A DNA stretch of 64,000 nucleotides from Bog-756 sp963699105 (GTDB taxonomy: Bacteria; Actinomycetota; Acidimicrobiia; Acidimicrobiales; RAAP-2): assembly GCA_963699105.1 (NCBI GenBank), contig CAVOTI010000005.1, forward strand, positions 992,001 through 1,056,000, given 5' to 3'. Positions 50,949 to 59,843 of this stretch are shown here, piece after piece. Each line of letters begins with the position of its first letter. Within the stretch, counting starts at the first letter, position 1. A program made the translations under genes and the position numbers. A model generated the notes under the pieces. It was not told the DNA's origin and made no database searches. It was given only the letters and a program-made list of their open reading frames with translations.

Positions 50949-51758
50949 TTGACCGAACAGAGCCGTGCCTCGGGTGGCGAGAGCGCAGCAATCGACGCCG
51001 AAGTGGCCAAGCGGATGAGTGAGGACGGGTTCGCCGTCCTGGGTCGTCTGGACCCCGCCCTCCACTCGAAACTGTTGCAGGCTCTCGACGCGGTGGGAGA
51101 GGCTCACCGAGACGACTTCACGGAGCTGGGGCTCCACCTCCTGTCCTGTTTCCACGCCGACGCCGATCTCATGGACATCGTCGACTGGCCCCCGTTGCTG
51201 GCGACCATCGTCCAGCTCCTGTCGCCCAACGTGTACATGCACCACAGTCATCTGGACATCCATCCACCCATCGAACAAACCCCCGGCCACCGGTGGCACC
51301 GGGACGGTGGTGTCCAGGGTCGGGAGATGGGGCTGATGCCGATCGACCAACCGCGACTGTCGGTGAAGGCAGCCGTCTTCCTCACCGATGTCCTCGAGCC
51401 CGACGACGGCGCCATGGAGCTCGTCCCCGGCAGCCACCGCGATGCGACGTCCCGTCGGACCGAGGTGGGCCCGGGCGAGGGCGTGTCCCTCACCGTGCCG
51501 GCCGGTACGGTGGCGCTGTTCGACGCCAGGGTATGGCACCGGCGACGGGACAACATCGGGAAGAACACCCGCAAGGCCCTGTTCTTCGCCTACACCTATC
51601 GCTGGATCTCGACCCGCGAGGAGCCGTCCGAAGGCCTGCCCGGTTGGGCCGACCTTCCCCCGGTGCGCCGGCAACTGTTCGGCGATCGCACCTGGGATGC
51701 GTTCTACCCGGCCCCGGGTGAGCTGCCGCTCGAACAGTGGAGCGGAAAACCAGCCTGA
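50949..51758 (+). CDS. Phytanoyl-CoA dioxygenase (PhyH) family protein
   Basis: A 2-oxoglutarate/Fe(II) dioxygenase of about 269 residues. The iron facial triad is HRWHRDGGVQG (HxD) and DARVWHRRRDNIGKNTRKAL (distal His followed by the oxoglutarate-binding Arg). VFLTDVLEPDDGAMELVPGS is the usual PhyH block. The start is unusual: only TTG 50949 is in frame near the promoter. A TTG- or ATG-initiated frame at 50923/50935 would join it if one base were missing near 50948. The substrate is unknown. It is divergent from the AAA gene. Confidence 0.82.
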   Translation: MTEQSRASGGESAAIDAEVAKRMSEDGFAVLGRLDPALHSKLLQALDAVGEAHRDDFTELGLHLLSCFHADADLMDIVDWPPLLATIVQLLSPNVYMHHSHLDIHPPIEQTPGHRWHRDGGVQGREMGLMPIDQPRLSVKAAVFLTDVLEPDDGAMELVPGSHRDATSRRTEVGPGEGVSLTVPAGTVALFDARVWHRRRDNIGKNTRKALFFAYTYRWISTREEPSEGLPGWADLPPVRRQLFGDRTWDAFYPAPGELPLEQWSGKPA

Positions 51759-51813
51759 CCGCGGTTCGACCCGAAGCTCCCGGGGGATCCCCGAATCCGC
51801 CGATGGGCAGCGG

Positions 51814-51819
51814 TAAATT
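51814..51819 (+). promoter_or_regulatory. -10 box TAAATT of a small leaderless gene
   Basis: TAAATT lies exactly 7 nt before ATG 51827, matching the spacing of other leaderless genes in this window. Confidence 0.5.
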
Positions 51820-51826
51820 CCCCCGT

Positions 51827-52060
51827 ATGGCAAGGCAACGTTGGAATCTGGATGAGAGTTCGTGGTCCGATCCATCTCAGGTGTTCACCGATACCCAGAG
51901 GGTCGACCTGTTCAACGACCCGAGATGGGAGAGTTCGACGCACTCCTCTTCGAGACGGTCGGTGGCTCTCAAGACCCATGACCATTCGGAAAGGACGGCC
52001 GGCAAGGCCTCCTCTTTCTGGCGCCACCTGGTGAGGCGGGGAGCCCACAGCCGCGACTGA
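51827..52060 (+). CDS. Small hypothetical protein, 77 residues
   Basis: I do not recognise this protein. It begins MARQRWNLDESSWSDPSQVF and is hydrophilic and basic toward the end (SFWRHLVRRGAHSRD), with a Ser/Thr-rich middle and no cysteines or membrane helix. Support for it being real is the TAAATT box 7 nt before ATG. The frame fills most of the gap between the PhyH gene and the MarR operator. No longer frame on the other strand here has a plausible start. It could be a small regulatory or nucleic-acid-binding protein, but nothing shows that. Confidence 0.5.
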   Translation: MARQRWNLDESSWSDPSQVFTDTQRVDLFNDPRWESSTHSSSRRSVALKTHDHSERTAGKASSFWRHLVRRGAHSRD

Positions 52061-52167
52061 CCTCGACGTCTCCGGGCGAGCCGGGGCCGGGAAGTCAGGA
52101 AGATTGCCGCTCCTCGTCGTCCGACCGGCATCGGCCATCGGTTCCCGACTGCCGGATTTAGGCAAAT

Positions 52168-52184
52168 ATCTTGACTATCAAGAT
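52168..52184 (+). promoter_or_regulatory. MarR-type operator, 17-bp inverted repeat
   Basis: ATCTTGA-CTA-TCAAGAT has perfect 7-bp arms with a 3-bp centre, 14 bp before ATG 52198. It fits the MarR-family operator style and overlaps a possible -10 (TATCTT, 52167-52172), implying autorepression. Confidence 0.7.
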
Positions 52185-52197
52185 CGTTTGACACAGG

Positions 52198-53037
52198 ATG
52201 GGGCTGGTGGACGACCCGGACGCCCCCACCTTCGTCATTCCCACCCTGATGCGGTCGGCCCGGGGGGCATACGCCCGCTCCATCCGTGCCCAGCTGCACG
52301 CCGTCGGCATCCACGACCTGCCGAGGAACGGCGCCGTCATCCTGGCCCGCATGGACGGCACCGGCGGTCCCCGATCGGACCTGCCGTCCGAACTCGGCGT
52401 GACCAAACAAGCCGTCAGCCAAGTGATCGACATCCTGGTCAACCGGGGTTATCTCGAGCGGAGGGCCGACCCTGACGATCGCCGACGGATCGCCCTCGAA
52501 CTGACCGAACGCGGCCGGCAGGTCGAAGAGGCGGTGTTCCGCGGCGTGGAGGCGGTCGATGTCCAGCTGCGAGATCGCGTGTCGCCCGAACAGATCGAGG
52601 CCATGCGTTCGGTGCTCCTCGCCCTCACCGACATCAAGACGGCCAGCCTGGCCGCCGGGACCGGGCTCAAGCGACCGGCCCGCCAGTTCCGTCATTTCAG
52701 TCCGATCTTCCCGGTGCGGAGTCTGGCCGACGCCCTGGCCCACTACTCGGCCCTCGGGTTCAACACCCTGGCCGACGCCGATGGCGATGGCTACGGCTTC
52801 GCCAACCGCGACGGCACCGGCCTGCACCTGGCCGCCGACCCCGAACACGATCCTTCCCGCCATGGGTCGACGTATCTGTACGTAGCCGACGCCGATGCCC
52901 TGTACCGGGAGTGGAGCCAGCCGGACATCGGTGGCCGCACGCTGCCGGTCGGACCTACCGACTACAAGATGCGCGAAGGATCGCACATCGACCCGGACGG
53001 GAACGTCATCAGATTCGGTTCGCCCGACGAGGAGTGA
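52198..53037 (+). CDS. MarR-family regulator fused to a VOC (glyoxalase/bleomycin-resistance) domain
   Basis: A 279-residue fusion. Residues ~10-145 are a MarR winged helix (RSDLPSELGVTKQAVSQVID, then RRADPDDRRRIALELTERGR). Residues ~160-279 are a VOC domain (FSPIFPVRSLADALAHYSAL, STYLYVADADALYREWSQPD, MREGSHIDPDGNVIRFGSPD). The VOC part may bind the inducer or detoxify it, giving a sensor-enzyme in one chain. A palindromic operator lies directly upstream. The O-methyltransferase gene follows 56 bp downstream in the same direction and may be co-regulated. Confidence 0.87.
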   Translation: MGLVDDPDAPTFVIPTLMRSARGAYARSIRAQLHAVGIHDLPRNGAVILARMDGTGGPRSDLPSELGVTKQAVSQVIDILVNRGYLERRADPDDRRRIALELTERGRQVEEAVFRGVEAVDVQLRDRVSPEQIEAMRSVLLALTDIKTASLAAGTGLKRPARQFRHFSPIFPVRSLADALAHYSALGFNTLADADGDGYGFANRDGTGLHLAADPEHDPSRHGSTYLYVADADALYREWSQPDIGGRTLPVGPTDYKMREGSHIDPDGNVIRFGSPDEE

Positions 53038-53093
53038 ACCCACCCAGACCTGCAGTGTCCACCATCCACCGTTGAAAAGGACAGGCCACCGAG

Positions 53094-53768
53094 ATGACAA
53101 CACCGAGGGCCCGTAGTCGGAGCCGGTTCATCGATCCGTCGATCGATGCCTATGCCGCCGCCCATTCCACCGGGCCGGATGCTCACCAGCTCGAATTGCA
53201 GCGCATCACCCACCAGAGGACCGGGCCGGCGGCGGGCATGCAGATCGGCGACGACCAAGCGGTGCTGATGGAGACGCTGGTTCGGGCCATGGGAGCGAAA
53301 CAGGCGGTGGAGATCGGTACCTTCACCGGCTATTCGGCTCTGGCGGTGGCCCGCGGCCTCGGACCGGACGGGCACCTGCTGTGCTGTGACGTCAGCCAGG
53401 AATGGACGGCCATGGCCCGCCAGGCATGGGAGGAGGCCGGCGTGGCCGATCGGATCGAATTACGGATCGGTCCGGGCCTCGAGACCCTTCGATCGCTGCC
53501 ATCGGACCGACAATTCGATTTCGCCTTCATAGACGCCGACAAGACGGGCTACCCCCTGTACTACGAGGAGGTCCTGGCCCGGCTGCGGCCCGGGGGTCTC
53601 ATGCTCCTCGACAACATGCTGCAGGGAGGTCGGGTCGTCGACGACACGGTGGCCGACGAGAACGTGGCGGCCATCCGCACTCTCAACGACACCATTGCCG
53701 GCGATCCCCGGGTGACGGTGGTCCTGGTGCCCATGGGTGACGGTGTCAGCTTCGTCCAGAAGATCTGA
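53094..53768 (+). CDS. Class I SAM-dependent O-methyltransferase (CCoAOMT-like)
   Basis: A 224-residue methyltransferase of the catechol/caffeoyl-CoA O-methyltransferase family. AVEIGTFTGYSALAVARGLG is SAM motif I. DFAFIDADKTGYPLYYEEVL carries the metal-binding Asp and Lys, and GGLMLLDNMLQGGRVVD the second metal site (DN). AAGGAC lies upstream of ATG 53094 with a long gap. It probably methylates a catechol-type hydroxyl; the substrate is unknown. It sits downstream of the MarR-VOC gene. Confidence 0.9.
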   Translation: MTTPRARSRSRFIDPSIDAYAAAHSTGPDAHQLELQRITHQRTGPAAGMQIGDDQAVLMETLVRAMGAKQAVEIGTFTGYSALAVARGLGPDGHLLCCDVSQEWTAMARQAWEEAGVADRIELRIGPGLETLRSLPSDRQFDFAFIDADKTGYPLYYEEVLARLRPGGLMLLDNMLQGGRVVDDTVADENVAAIRTLNDTIAGDPRVTVVLVPMGDGVSFVQKI

Positions 53769-53897
53769 AGGCCTCCCGAACCCCGGTCCGGCGCCGACGG
53801 CTGCGGGCCGCCACCGGAACGACGAACTCCCGACCAGTCGTCAACGGATCTCCGCATGCTTCCCGCCCGGGTCCCGGGGGGACAACTCCGGGGCCGG

Positions 53898-55454
53898 TCA
53901 GGACCCCGGGGAGCGACGGCCCAGGCCCCACTTCGGTCTGAAGGCGATCACCCCTCCCGGACTGCCGGACGCCGTGCTGCCCACCCCCATCACCACCGTG
54001 TCGCCCGATATGGCGATACCGCTCCAGCACCAGTTGGGCAGGCCGAGCGAGGCCACCACCGCCCCGGTGGCCGCATCACGCACCTGGGCGACGGGACTGA
54101 AGACCTGGCAGCTGAAGGTGAACCCGTCGGCAAACGTGGTGGCCCCGAAGGACTGGGCGTTGTCGGCGTCCCACAGGACCTTGCCGTTGGCGGCGTCGAT
54201 GGCGAAGAAGCTCGGGTTCTCTATGGTGGTATCGCCGGGAGACGAGGGCTCACACAGCGAACCGCCGTAGTCGCCGATGGCCGTTGCCCCGTAGATCGTG
54301 GTGCCGTTGAAGGCCGGGCTGCCGATGAACCCGCCCGCCCCTCCGCCGAATACGACCCGCGTCGACCAACGGATGGCTCCGGTGGCGGGGTCGAGCGAGA
54401 CGTAGGCGCCATCCTTGCCGAATGCCCCGAGAAAGTCCGGGGTGCCGTCGGCCGACAGGCCGGCGTTGGTCCCGACTTCGTCGAAGTCGCACCCGGGATC
54501 GACGCCGACCACATCGGTCGACCAGCGCAGCTTTCCGTCGGTGGCTCCGAGGGAAAGGACCATCTCGGCGGTGGTCGTCTCGGTATTGGAGCCGTTGCAG
54601 TCGGCCACCGTGAAGACCACGTCGTCGAGTCCGGGGAGATAGGTGCCCGACGACCAGACGTTCCCACACCCGTCGTCGAGGATCTGCCCCGACGGGGAGA
54701 CGTCGGTCTGGTAGATCCACACGGGATCGCCGGTCAACAGACTGGCGGCCACGATGTACCCCCGTTCGTCGGCCTCGCCGTCGGTGTCGACGCCGATGTA
54801 GACGTTCCCGTCCTCCACGATGGGCGAGGAGAAGATCCTGGTCTGGTCGGTGGTGGGCGACGGTGGCATGGAGGGCATGCCGTCGTAGACGTGCTTCCAG
54901 AACAACGACCCGGTCCCGGCGACCAGGGCGTAGAGGGTGAACCCGCCGCCGAAGATGACCAGGGCGGGATGCGACCTGCCGGCCGGCTCGTACCACGCCG
55001 ACGAAGTGACCAGGCCCCCGTCTGATCCTTGATTGCGGGGGCTCTCACCGGGGTAGGGGGTGACCGCCGTCTGGGAGTCGAGCTGATAGGACCACCGCAA
55101 GGTCCCGGTGGCCAGGTCGACCGCATAGAACTTGGTGTCCCACGACCCGAAATAGGCCACCCCGTCGACGATGGTCGGGGTGGCCGTCACCGTGTCCCCG
55201 GTGGGGAAGAACCAGGCCTCGTGCAGGGTCCCCACGTCGGCGGCATCGATGGTGGTGTGGGTCACGAAGTCGTGCTCGGGGCCGTTTCCGAAACTCGACC
55301 AGCTATTCCGGCCCCAGATGGCCGGCTGGTGCCCCTTGGTGCCGGCGGCTCCGGCGGCTGGTGCCCCCCAGCCGACGGCACAGATGGCGAACACGGCGGC
55401 GGTGCTGCAGGCCAGGACTGAACGGCGCAGTCTTCTTCTTCCTCCCGTGGTCAT
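53898..55454 (-). CDS. Secreted PQQ-like beta-propeller protein
   Basis: A 518-residue secreted protein. The signal peptide is SVLACSTAAVFAICAVGWGA with an Ala-rich cleavage region. The mature part is a PQQ-like propeller with repeats of the AVDLATGTLRWSY and ALDPATGxxRW type (LGATDGKLRWSTDV, LDPATGAIRWSTRV, IDAANGKVLWDADN). Cysteines are few and scattered. No catalytic residues of a quinoprotein dehydrogenase are evident, so a binding or structural role is as likely. It is the third gene of a three-propeller operon, 20 bp after its neighbour. Confidence 0.85.
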   Translation of the reverse strand: MTTGGRRRLRRSVLACSTAAVFAICAVGWGAPAAGAAGTKGHQPAIWGRNSWSSFGNGPEHDFVTHTTIDAADVGTLHEAWFFPTGDTVTATPTIVDGVAYFGSWDTKFYAVDLATGTLRWSYQLDSQTAVTPYPGESPRNQGSDGGLVTSSAWYEPAGRSHPALVIFGGGFTLYALVAGTGSLFWKHVYDGMPSMPPSPTTDQTRIFSSPIVEDGNVYIGVDTDGEADERGYIVAASLLTGDPVWIYQTDVSPSGQILDDGCGNVWSSGTYLPGLDDVVFTVADCNGSNTETTTAEMVLSLGATDGKLRWSTDVVGVDPGCDFDEVGTNAGLSADGTPDFLGAFGKDGAYVSLDPATGAIRWSTRVVFGGGAGGFIGSPAFNGTTIYGATAIGDYGGSLCEPSSPGDTTIENPSFFAIDAANGKVLWDADNAQSFGATTFADGFTFSCQVFSPVAQVRDAATGAVVASLGLPNWCWSGIAISGDTVVMGVGSTASGSPGGVIAFRPKWGLGRRSPGS

Positions 55455-55474
55455 CTCACCGGCGCCTGCTCACC

Positions 55475-56881
55475 TCATTCCCCCTCCGAAGGACTCTCCG
55501 GCGTGGGCAACGGCGTGGGATGGTTCGGGAACGGGCAGATCTCGACGCGGCTGGGGACGCACACCGTGGCACTGGTGGGGAAGGCGAAATGACCGGCCAC
55601 CGTCACCGGCGGGTTGGGTGACTTGCCGGCCCCGAAGGTCACCTTCATCAGCCGTCCGTTGAAGTCCTGCGGACCGCAATTGCTCAGCACCCCCGAGCAC
55701 ACGATGTGGATGTCGATGAAATACAGGGTCCCGTCCGGGGCGAAGGCCATCCCGAAGGGGTTGAAGCCATCGGGATCGGCCCCGAAGTCGGAGAGCGACT
55801 CGCCGGGGACCCCGGGTCGGGCCACCGGTTGGCCGGTGGAGCTGAACCACTCGACCACGTCATCGGTGCTCCCACCGCCGAAGATGGAGGAGATGGCGTA
55901 GCAACCACAGGTCGGATCCCTGGCCACCCCCATGGGGACGGGCAGATGCTGACCTGGCCTGGAAGAACACCGACGAGGAGATGTCGGCCCGGGGATAGAC
56001 GCCACCAGGGCACTGGGAGGCGCTGGTCGGGAAGGACGAGTGGTCGAACTCGAGGACGTCACCCGGGAAGCCCCCGGTCGACGACCCGGCCTGGGGCACC
56101 AACAGGTTCCCGTTGGCCATGGTGGTCATCATCCCGGGCTGAGCCAAGCCGCCGGTGCCGTCGTCGTGGTCGGCCCCCACCCCCCCGAGGTCGGGCCGTA
56201 GAGGATGCAAGAGGTGGTGTAACAGGGTGCGAACCACTCGATCAACCGACCTGAGGTGGGGACCGGGAACGCCCCCTGGGCCGTGCCGATGTCGTTGGCG
56301 AAGACATTGTGCTGAGCGTCGACTGCGCATCCCGTGTAGGTGGCCTGACCATTGTAGATGCCGGTCGGAATCGGGTGGCGAGTCTTCACCGGGGAGATCC
56401 CGGTGCCATCCGGTAGGGACCGGGGACGTAGAGGGTCTTGCCGGTGAAGTACCCGTTGGACGTCGTTCATCTCTTCGCTGATCGCCGGCTGTTTGAACGG
56501 ATAGGTCGGAGGGCCTCCGGGATTGTGCTGGCTCTCGTTGGTGGGGTCGGAACCTCCCACCCAGCGGCCCGTCCCGTCATTGAGGAGGCAGACCTGACCG
56601 TTCAGATCCCACGGCGCCATCAACTGGCCCTGGCTGCGGTTGGCCGACTCGTAGTAGTCGACCTCCTCGTCCTGGTCCCAGTAGACCAGGTAGCCCGACC
56701 GGGGGGCGGAAGAGGTCACTGCCGATTTGCGAGCGGTGGCGGCGGTTGCGCTGGTCGAGATGCAGGCCACCACGACCAGCAACGGGATCAATCCGAGCAC
56801 CGCCAGCTGGGGGCGCCAGGGGCGGCCCCAGCCCCCTGCCGCCCTCGCGCCGGCCGTCTTGTTGGTGAACGGCGCCGTCAT
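55475..56881 (-). pseudogene. Secreted propeller-like protein with four frame breaks
   Basis: A secreted protein opens at ATG 56881 with signal LAVLGLIPLLVVVACISTSA. The frame is lost and regained: an extra base near 56459, a missing base near 56410 (GYFTGKTLYVPGPYR lies between), a missing G in the six-C run at 56181-56186, and an extra base near 55955. The net change is zero, giving ~468 residues. Repaired blocks include GMMTTMANGNLLVPQAGSS and GADPDGFNPFGMAFAPDGTL, which are NHL/SMP-30-like propeller strands. The function is unknown. ATG overlaps the upstream stop as ATGA. Confidence 0.65.
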
Positions 56882-59616
56882 CGCCGAACCCTCAGGCCTT
56901 TGGAGTCGGCCGATGCCGGACCGGACCCCAGGGCGTTCTCGGCCGTCACCGTGAAGGCGTAACGGGTGCCGTGGACCAGTCCGTTCACGGTGGCCGATAT
57001 CGACCCACCACCGACGTCCACGGTGGGCCCACCTCCCACGGTGGTCACCACGTAACCGGACACCGGAACACCACCGAGGCCGACCGGCGGAAGCCAGCTG
57101 ACGGTGGCCGAGTCACGGCCGGAAACGGCGGTGACCGAACGGGGCGGTCCGGGAACCGCCGGGCCGGCGGTGAGATTGCGCACACAATTGTCGGCCGTGT
57201 CGGAGATGAACAGCGAATTGCCTCCGGCGAAGGCCACCCCGAGCGGCACCGACAGGGCGGCACTGGTCCCCGGGGCCGGTGCTCCGATACCGGCCGGACA
57301 GCTGACGGCCCCACCGCCGGCAATGGTGTAGATGTCCCCGGTGGTCATCGGCTGCCCGTAGAAGGTCCCGGTCGCCGCGGCCACCACCCGGACCACGCTG
57401 TTGGCCGAGTCGGCGAAGATGACGTTGCCGGTGGGATCCACGGTGACCCCGGCGGGGGCGGAAAGCTCGGCCGCCCCGGCCGGGCCGCCGTCGCCGGCCG
57501 AGCCCTGGCTGCCGTCACCGGCCAGCGGGTAGACATCGCCGGCCACCATGGGCACTCCGTAGAAAGTTCCGGTTGCATCGGCCACCACCCGCACCTCGTT
57601 GTTCTCGTAGTCACCGACCACCAGGTTCCCGAACCGGTCGACGGCCACGCCCACCGGCAGTTGGAAGGTCGCATCACGGGCCGGACCTCCGTCGCCGGTG
57701 TTCCCCGGGGCCCCGGTGCCGGCCACGGTGTAGATGTGGCCGGCGGTCATCGAACTCCCGTAGAAGGACCCGGTGGTGCCGGCGACGACCCGGACCCTGT
57801 TCCCGTAGAACTCGGTGAAGACGATGTTGCCGGACCCGTCCACCGCCAGGTTCTCGGGGGCGTTGATCTCGGCCCGGGACGCGGGCCTACCGTCACCGTT
57901 GCTGCCGATGGCTCCGGTGCCGGCGATGGTGTAGATGCTGCCGGCGGTCATCGAGCGTCCGTAGAAGGTGCCGGTGCTGTCGGCCACCACCCGGATCCGG
58001 TTTCCGGCGAACTCGGCGATGAGCAGATTGCCGGCCGCATCGAAGGCCAGCCCGGAAGGGGCGTCGATCTCGGCGCTCGGGCCGCTGGTTCCGTCCGGGC
58101 CGGTCCCCGCCGTCCCGTCTCCGGCCACCGTGTAGAGGTCACCCCCGGCCATGGTCCGACCGAAATACGACCCCGAACGGACGGGCACGAAGCGGACCCG
58201 ATCGTTGTTCTGGTCGGCGACGGCCACGTCGCCGACTCCGTCGGCGGCCACTCCGGTCGGCAGGTTGAAGACGGCGTCGGCGGCCGGACCCCCGTCACCG
58301 GAGAACCCACCCAGAGCGCCGGTGCCGGCCACGGTGTCGATATCGTCGGCCTTCACCGACTGGCCGTACTCGGTGCCGTCGGCCGCGGCGATCACCCGGA
58401 CCCGGTTGTTTCCCGAGTCGGCCACCACGATGTTGCCGTGGGCGTCGACCACCACGTCGCGGGGCGACGAGAGGGCGGAGTCCACCGCCGGACCACCGTC
58501 ACCCGAGAACCTTGGGCTACCGGTTCCGGCCAGCGTGTAGATGTCTCCGGCCACCACCGGCAGCCCGTAGGCGGTGCCCGACTCCTCAGCCACCAGCCTC
58601 ACCCGGTTGTTGCCGTAGTCGGCGACCACCAGGTTCCCGTGGGCATCGACGGCCACGCTTTCGGGCATGTCCAGCTCGGCGCCGGAAGCGCCGGTACCGT
58701 CGCCGGCGTAACCGGCCCGGCCGTCACCGGCCACCGTGTAGATGTCGCCGGCGGTCATCGACTGCCCGTAGAACGACCCGCTGGCCGCGGCCACCACCCG
58801 GACCTGGTTGCTACCGAGGTCGGCGATGACCAGGTTCCCGTGGGCGTCCACGGCAATGCCGGTGGGTTGGTCGAGCTCGGCGCCCACCGCGCTGGTACCG
58901 TCGCCGGCCTGGCCCGCCGTCCCATCGCCGGCCACCGTGTAGATGTCACCGGCGTTCATCGACTGGCCATAGAACGAGCCGGTGGTGGCGGCCACCACCC
59001 GGACCACGTTGTTGCCCGAGTCGCAGATGACGAGATTTCCCGAGCCGTCCAGGGCGATACCGGCCGGATAGGCGAGCTGGGCGCTCGGCGCCGCACCGCC
59101 GTTTCCGGCGTAGCCCCATGTGCCATCGCCGGCCACGGTGGTGATCTGGCCGGCGGTCACCGGCGTTCCCAGCAGCGTGCCCGTCGCCGTGGCCACCACC
59201 CGGATGCGGTTGTTCTGGTTGTCGGCCATGAAGAGATCGCCGCCCCGGTCGACGGCCAGCCCGTAGGGCCCGTCACACGAGGCATCGGCGGCCGGCCCTC
59301 CGTCCCCTCCGTACCCGGACGTGGCGATATTGCCCGAACAGGCGGCGTTCACCTCACTGCCGGAAGCGGCCAGGGCCCTGACCACCATGAGCGTCCCGTC
59401 GCCGATCTCGAGGCCGCCCGACGGTGTGGTGGCCAACGACACCGGGTTCTGCGCCACCGTGGTCCCCTGGCCGGAACCGGTCCCTCCGATGGCGGTCAGG
59501 ACGGGTGAGGGTGAGGCGGCGAACGACAGGCCGGCGGCGATTCCCGCGGCACTGACGACCACCACCATCAGGACCACCGGGACCAGACGGCCACGACGCC
59601 GCCGGTTCCCGGTCAT
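56878..59616 (-). CDS. Secreted NHL-repeat propeller protein with C-terminal fibronectin type III domain
   Basis: A 912-residue secreted protein. ATG 59616 gives MTGNRRRRGRLVPVVLMVVV, a good signal peptide. The frame is open further upstream but without a signal at its start. Eleven repeats of ~60 residues follow, each with a strand of the form PxGIAVDAHGNLVIAD, then NNRVRVVA, then GSFYGQSMTAGDIYTVAGDG. Eleven units suggest two propellers or one large ring. The last ~90 residues form a fibronectin type III domain (PPRSVTAVSGRDSATVSWLP). The function is unknown; such proteins often bind ligands or partners at the cell surface. Confidence 0.87.
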   Translation of the reverse strand: MTGNRRRRGRLVPVVLMVVVVSAAGIAAGLSFAASPSPVLTAIGGTGSGQGTTVAQNPVSLATTPSGGLEIGDGTLMVVRALAASGSEVNAACSGNIATSGYGGDGGPAADASCDGPYGLAVDRGGDLFMADNQNNRIRVVATATGTLLGTPVTAGQITTVAGDGTWGYAGNGGAAPSAQLAYPAGIALDGSGNLVICDSGNNVVRVVAATTGSFYGQSMNAGDIYTVAGDGTAGQAGDGTSAVGAELDQPTGIAVDAHGNLVIADLGSNQVRVVAAASGSFYGQSMTAGDIYTVAGDGRAGYAGDGTGASGAELDMPESVAVDAHGNLVVADYGNNRVRLVAEESGTAYGLPVVAGDIYTLAGTGSPRFSGDGGPAVDSALSSPRDVVVDAHGNIVVADSGNNRVRVIAAADGTEYGQSVKADDIDTVAGTGALGGFSGDGGPAADAVFNLPTGVAADGVGDVAVADQNNDRVRFVPVRSGSYFGRTMAGGDLYTVAGDGTAGTGPDGTSGPSAEIDAPSGLAFDAAGNLLIAEFAGNRIRVVADSTGTFYGRSMTAGSIYTIAGTGAIGSNGDGRPASRAEINAPENLAVDGSGNIVFTEFYGNRVRVVAGTTGSFYGSSMTAGHIYTVAGTGAPGNTGDGGPARDATFQLPVGVAVDRFGNLVVGDYENNEVRVVADATGTFYGVPMVAGDVYPLAGDGSQGSAGDGGPAGAAELSAPAGVTVDPTGNVIFADSANSVVRVVAAATGTFYGQPMTTGDIYTIAGGGAVSCPAGIGAPAPGTSAALSVPLGVAFAGGNSLFISDTADNCVRNLTAGPAVPGPPRSVTAVSGRDSATVSWLPPVGLGGVPVSGYVVTTVGGGPTVDVGGGSISATVNGLVHGTRYAFTVTAENALGSGPASADSKGLRVRR

Positions 59617-59843
59617 CACCGAGGCGGCCGAGGACGGCCCGGGTCGGCACTGCATCGGCCGGATCGTTCGATCCCCGATGTCCGACGGCCATCTCTCATC
59701 GGATCCCCCACGATCCGATCCCCCTGTTGCCACACGCTGCCATTGTTCCAGAGCCGAGTGGCGTCTGCTCATTGACGTCATATCCAGGCACATTGCCGTT
59801 GTCCGGGAGCGATCCGGCCGACCGGCCCGCTGGTACTTCGACC

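Noticed and set aside
51877..53103. A 408-codon - strand frame over the MarR-VOC gene
   Set aside because: It is the antisense shadow of a gene with clear MarR and VOC motifs and an upstream operator.
56971..59508. An 845-codon open frame antisense to the NHL gene
   Set aside because: Its Gly/His/Arg-rich sequence mirrors the repeat on the other strand, and the NHL frame has a signal peptide and recognisable repeats.
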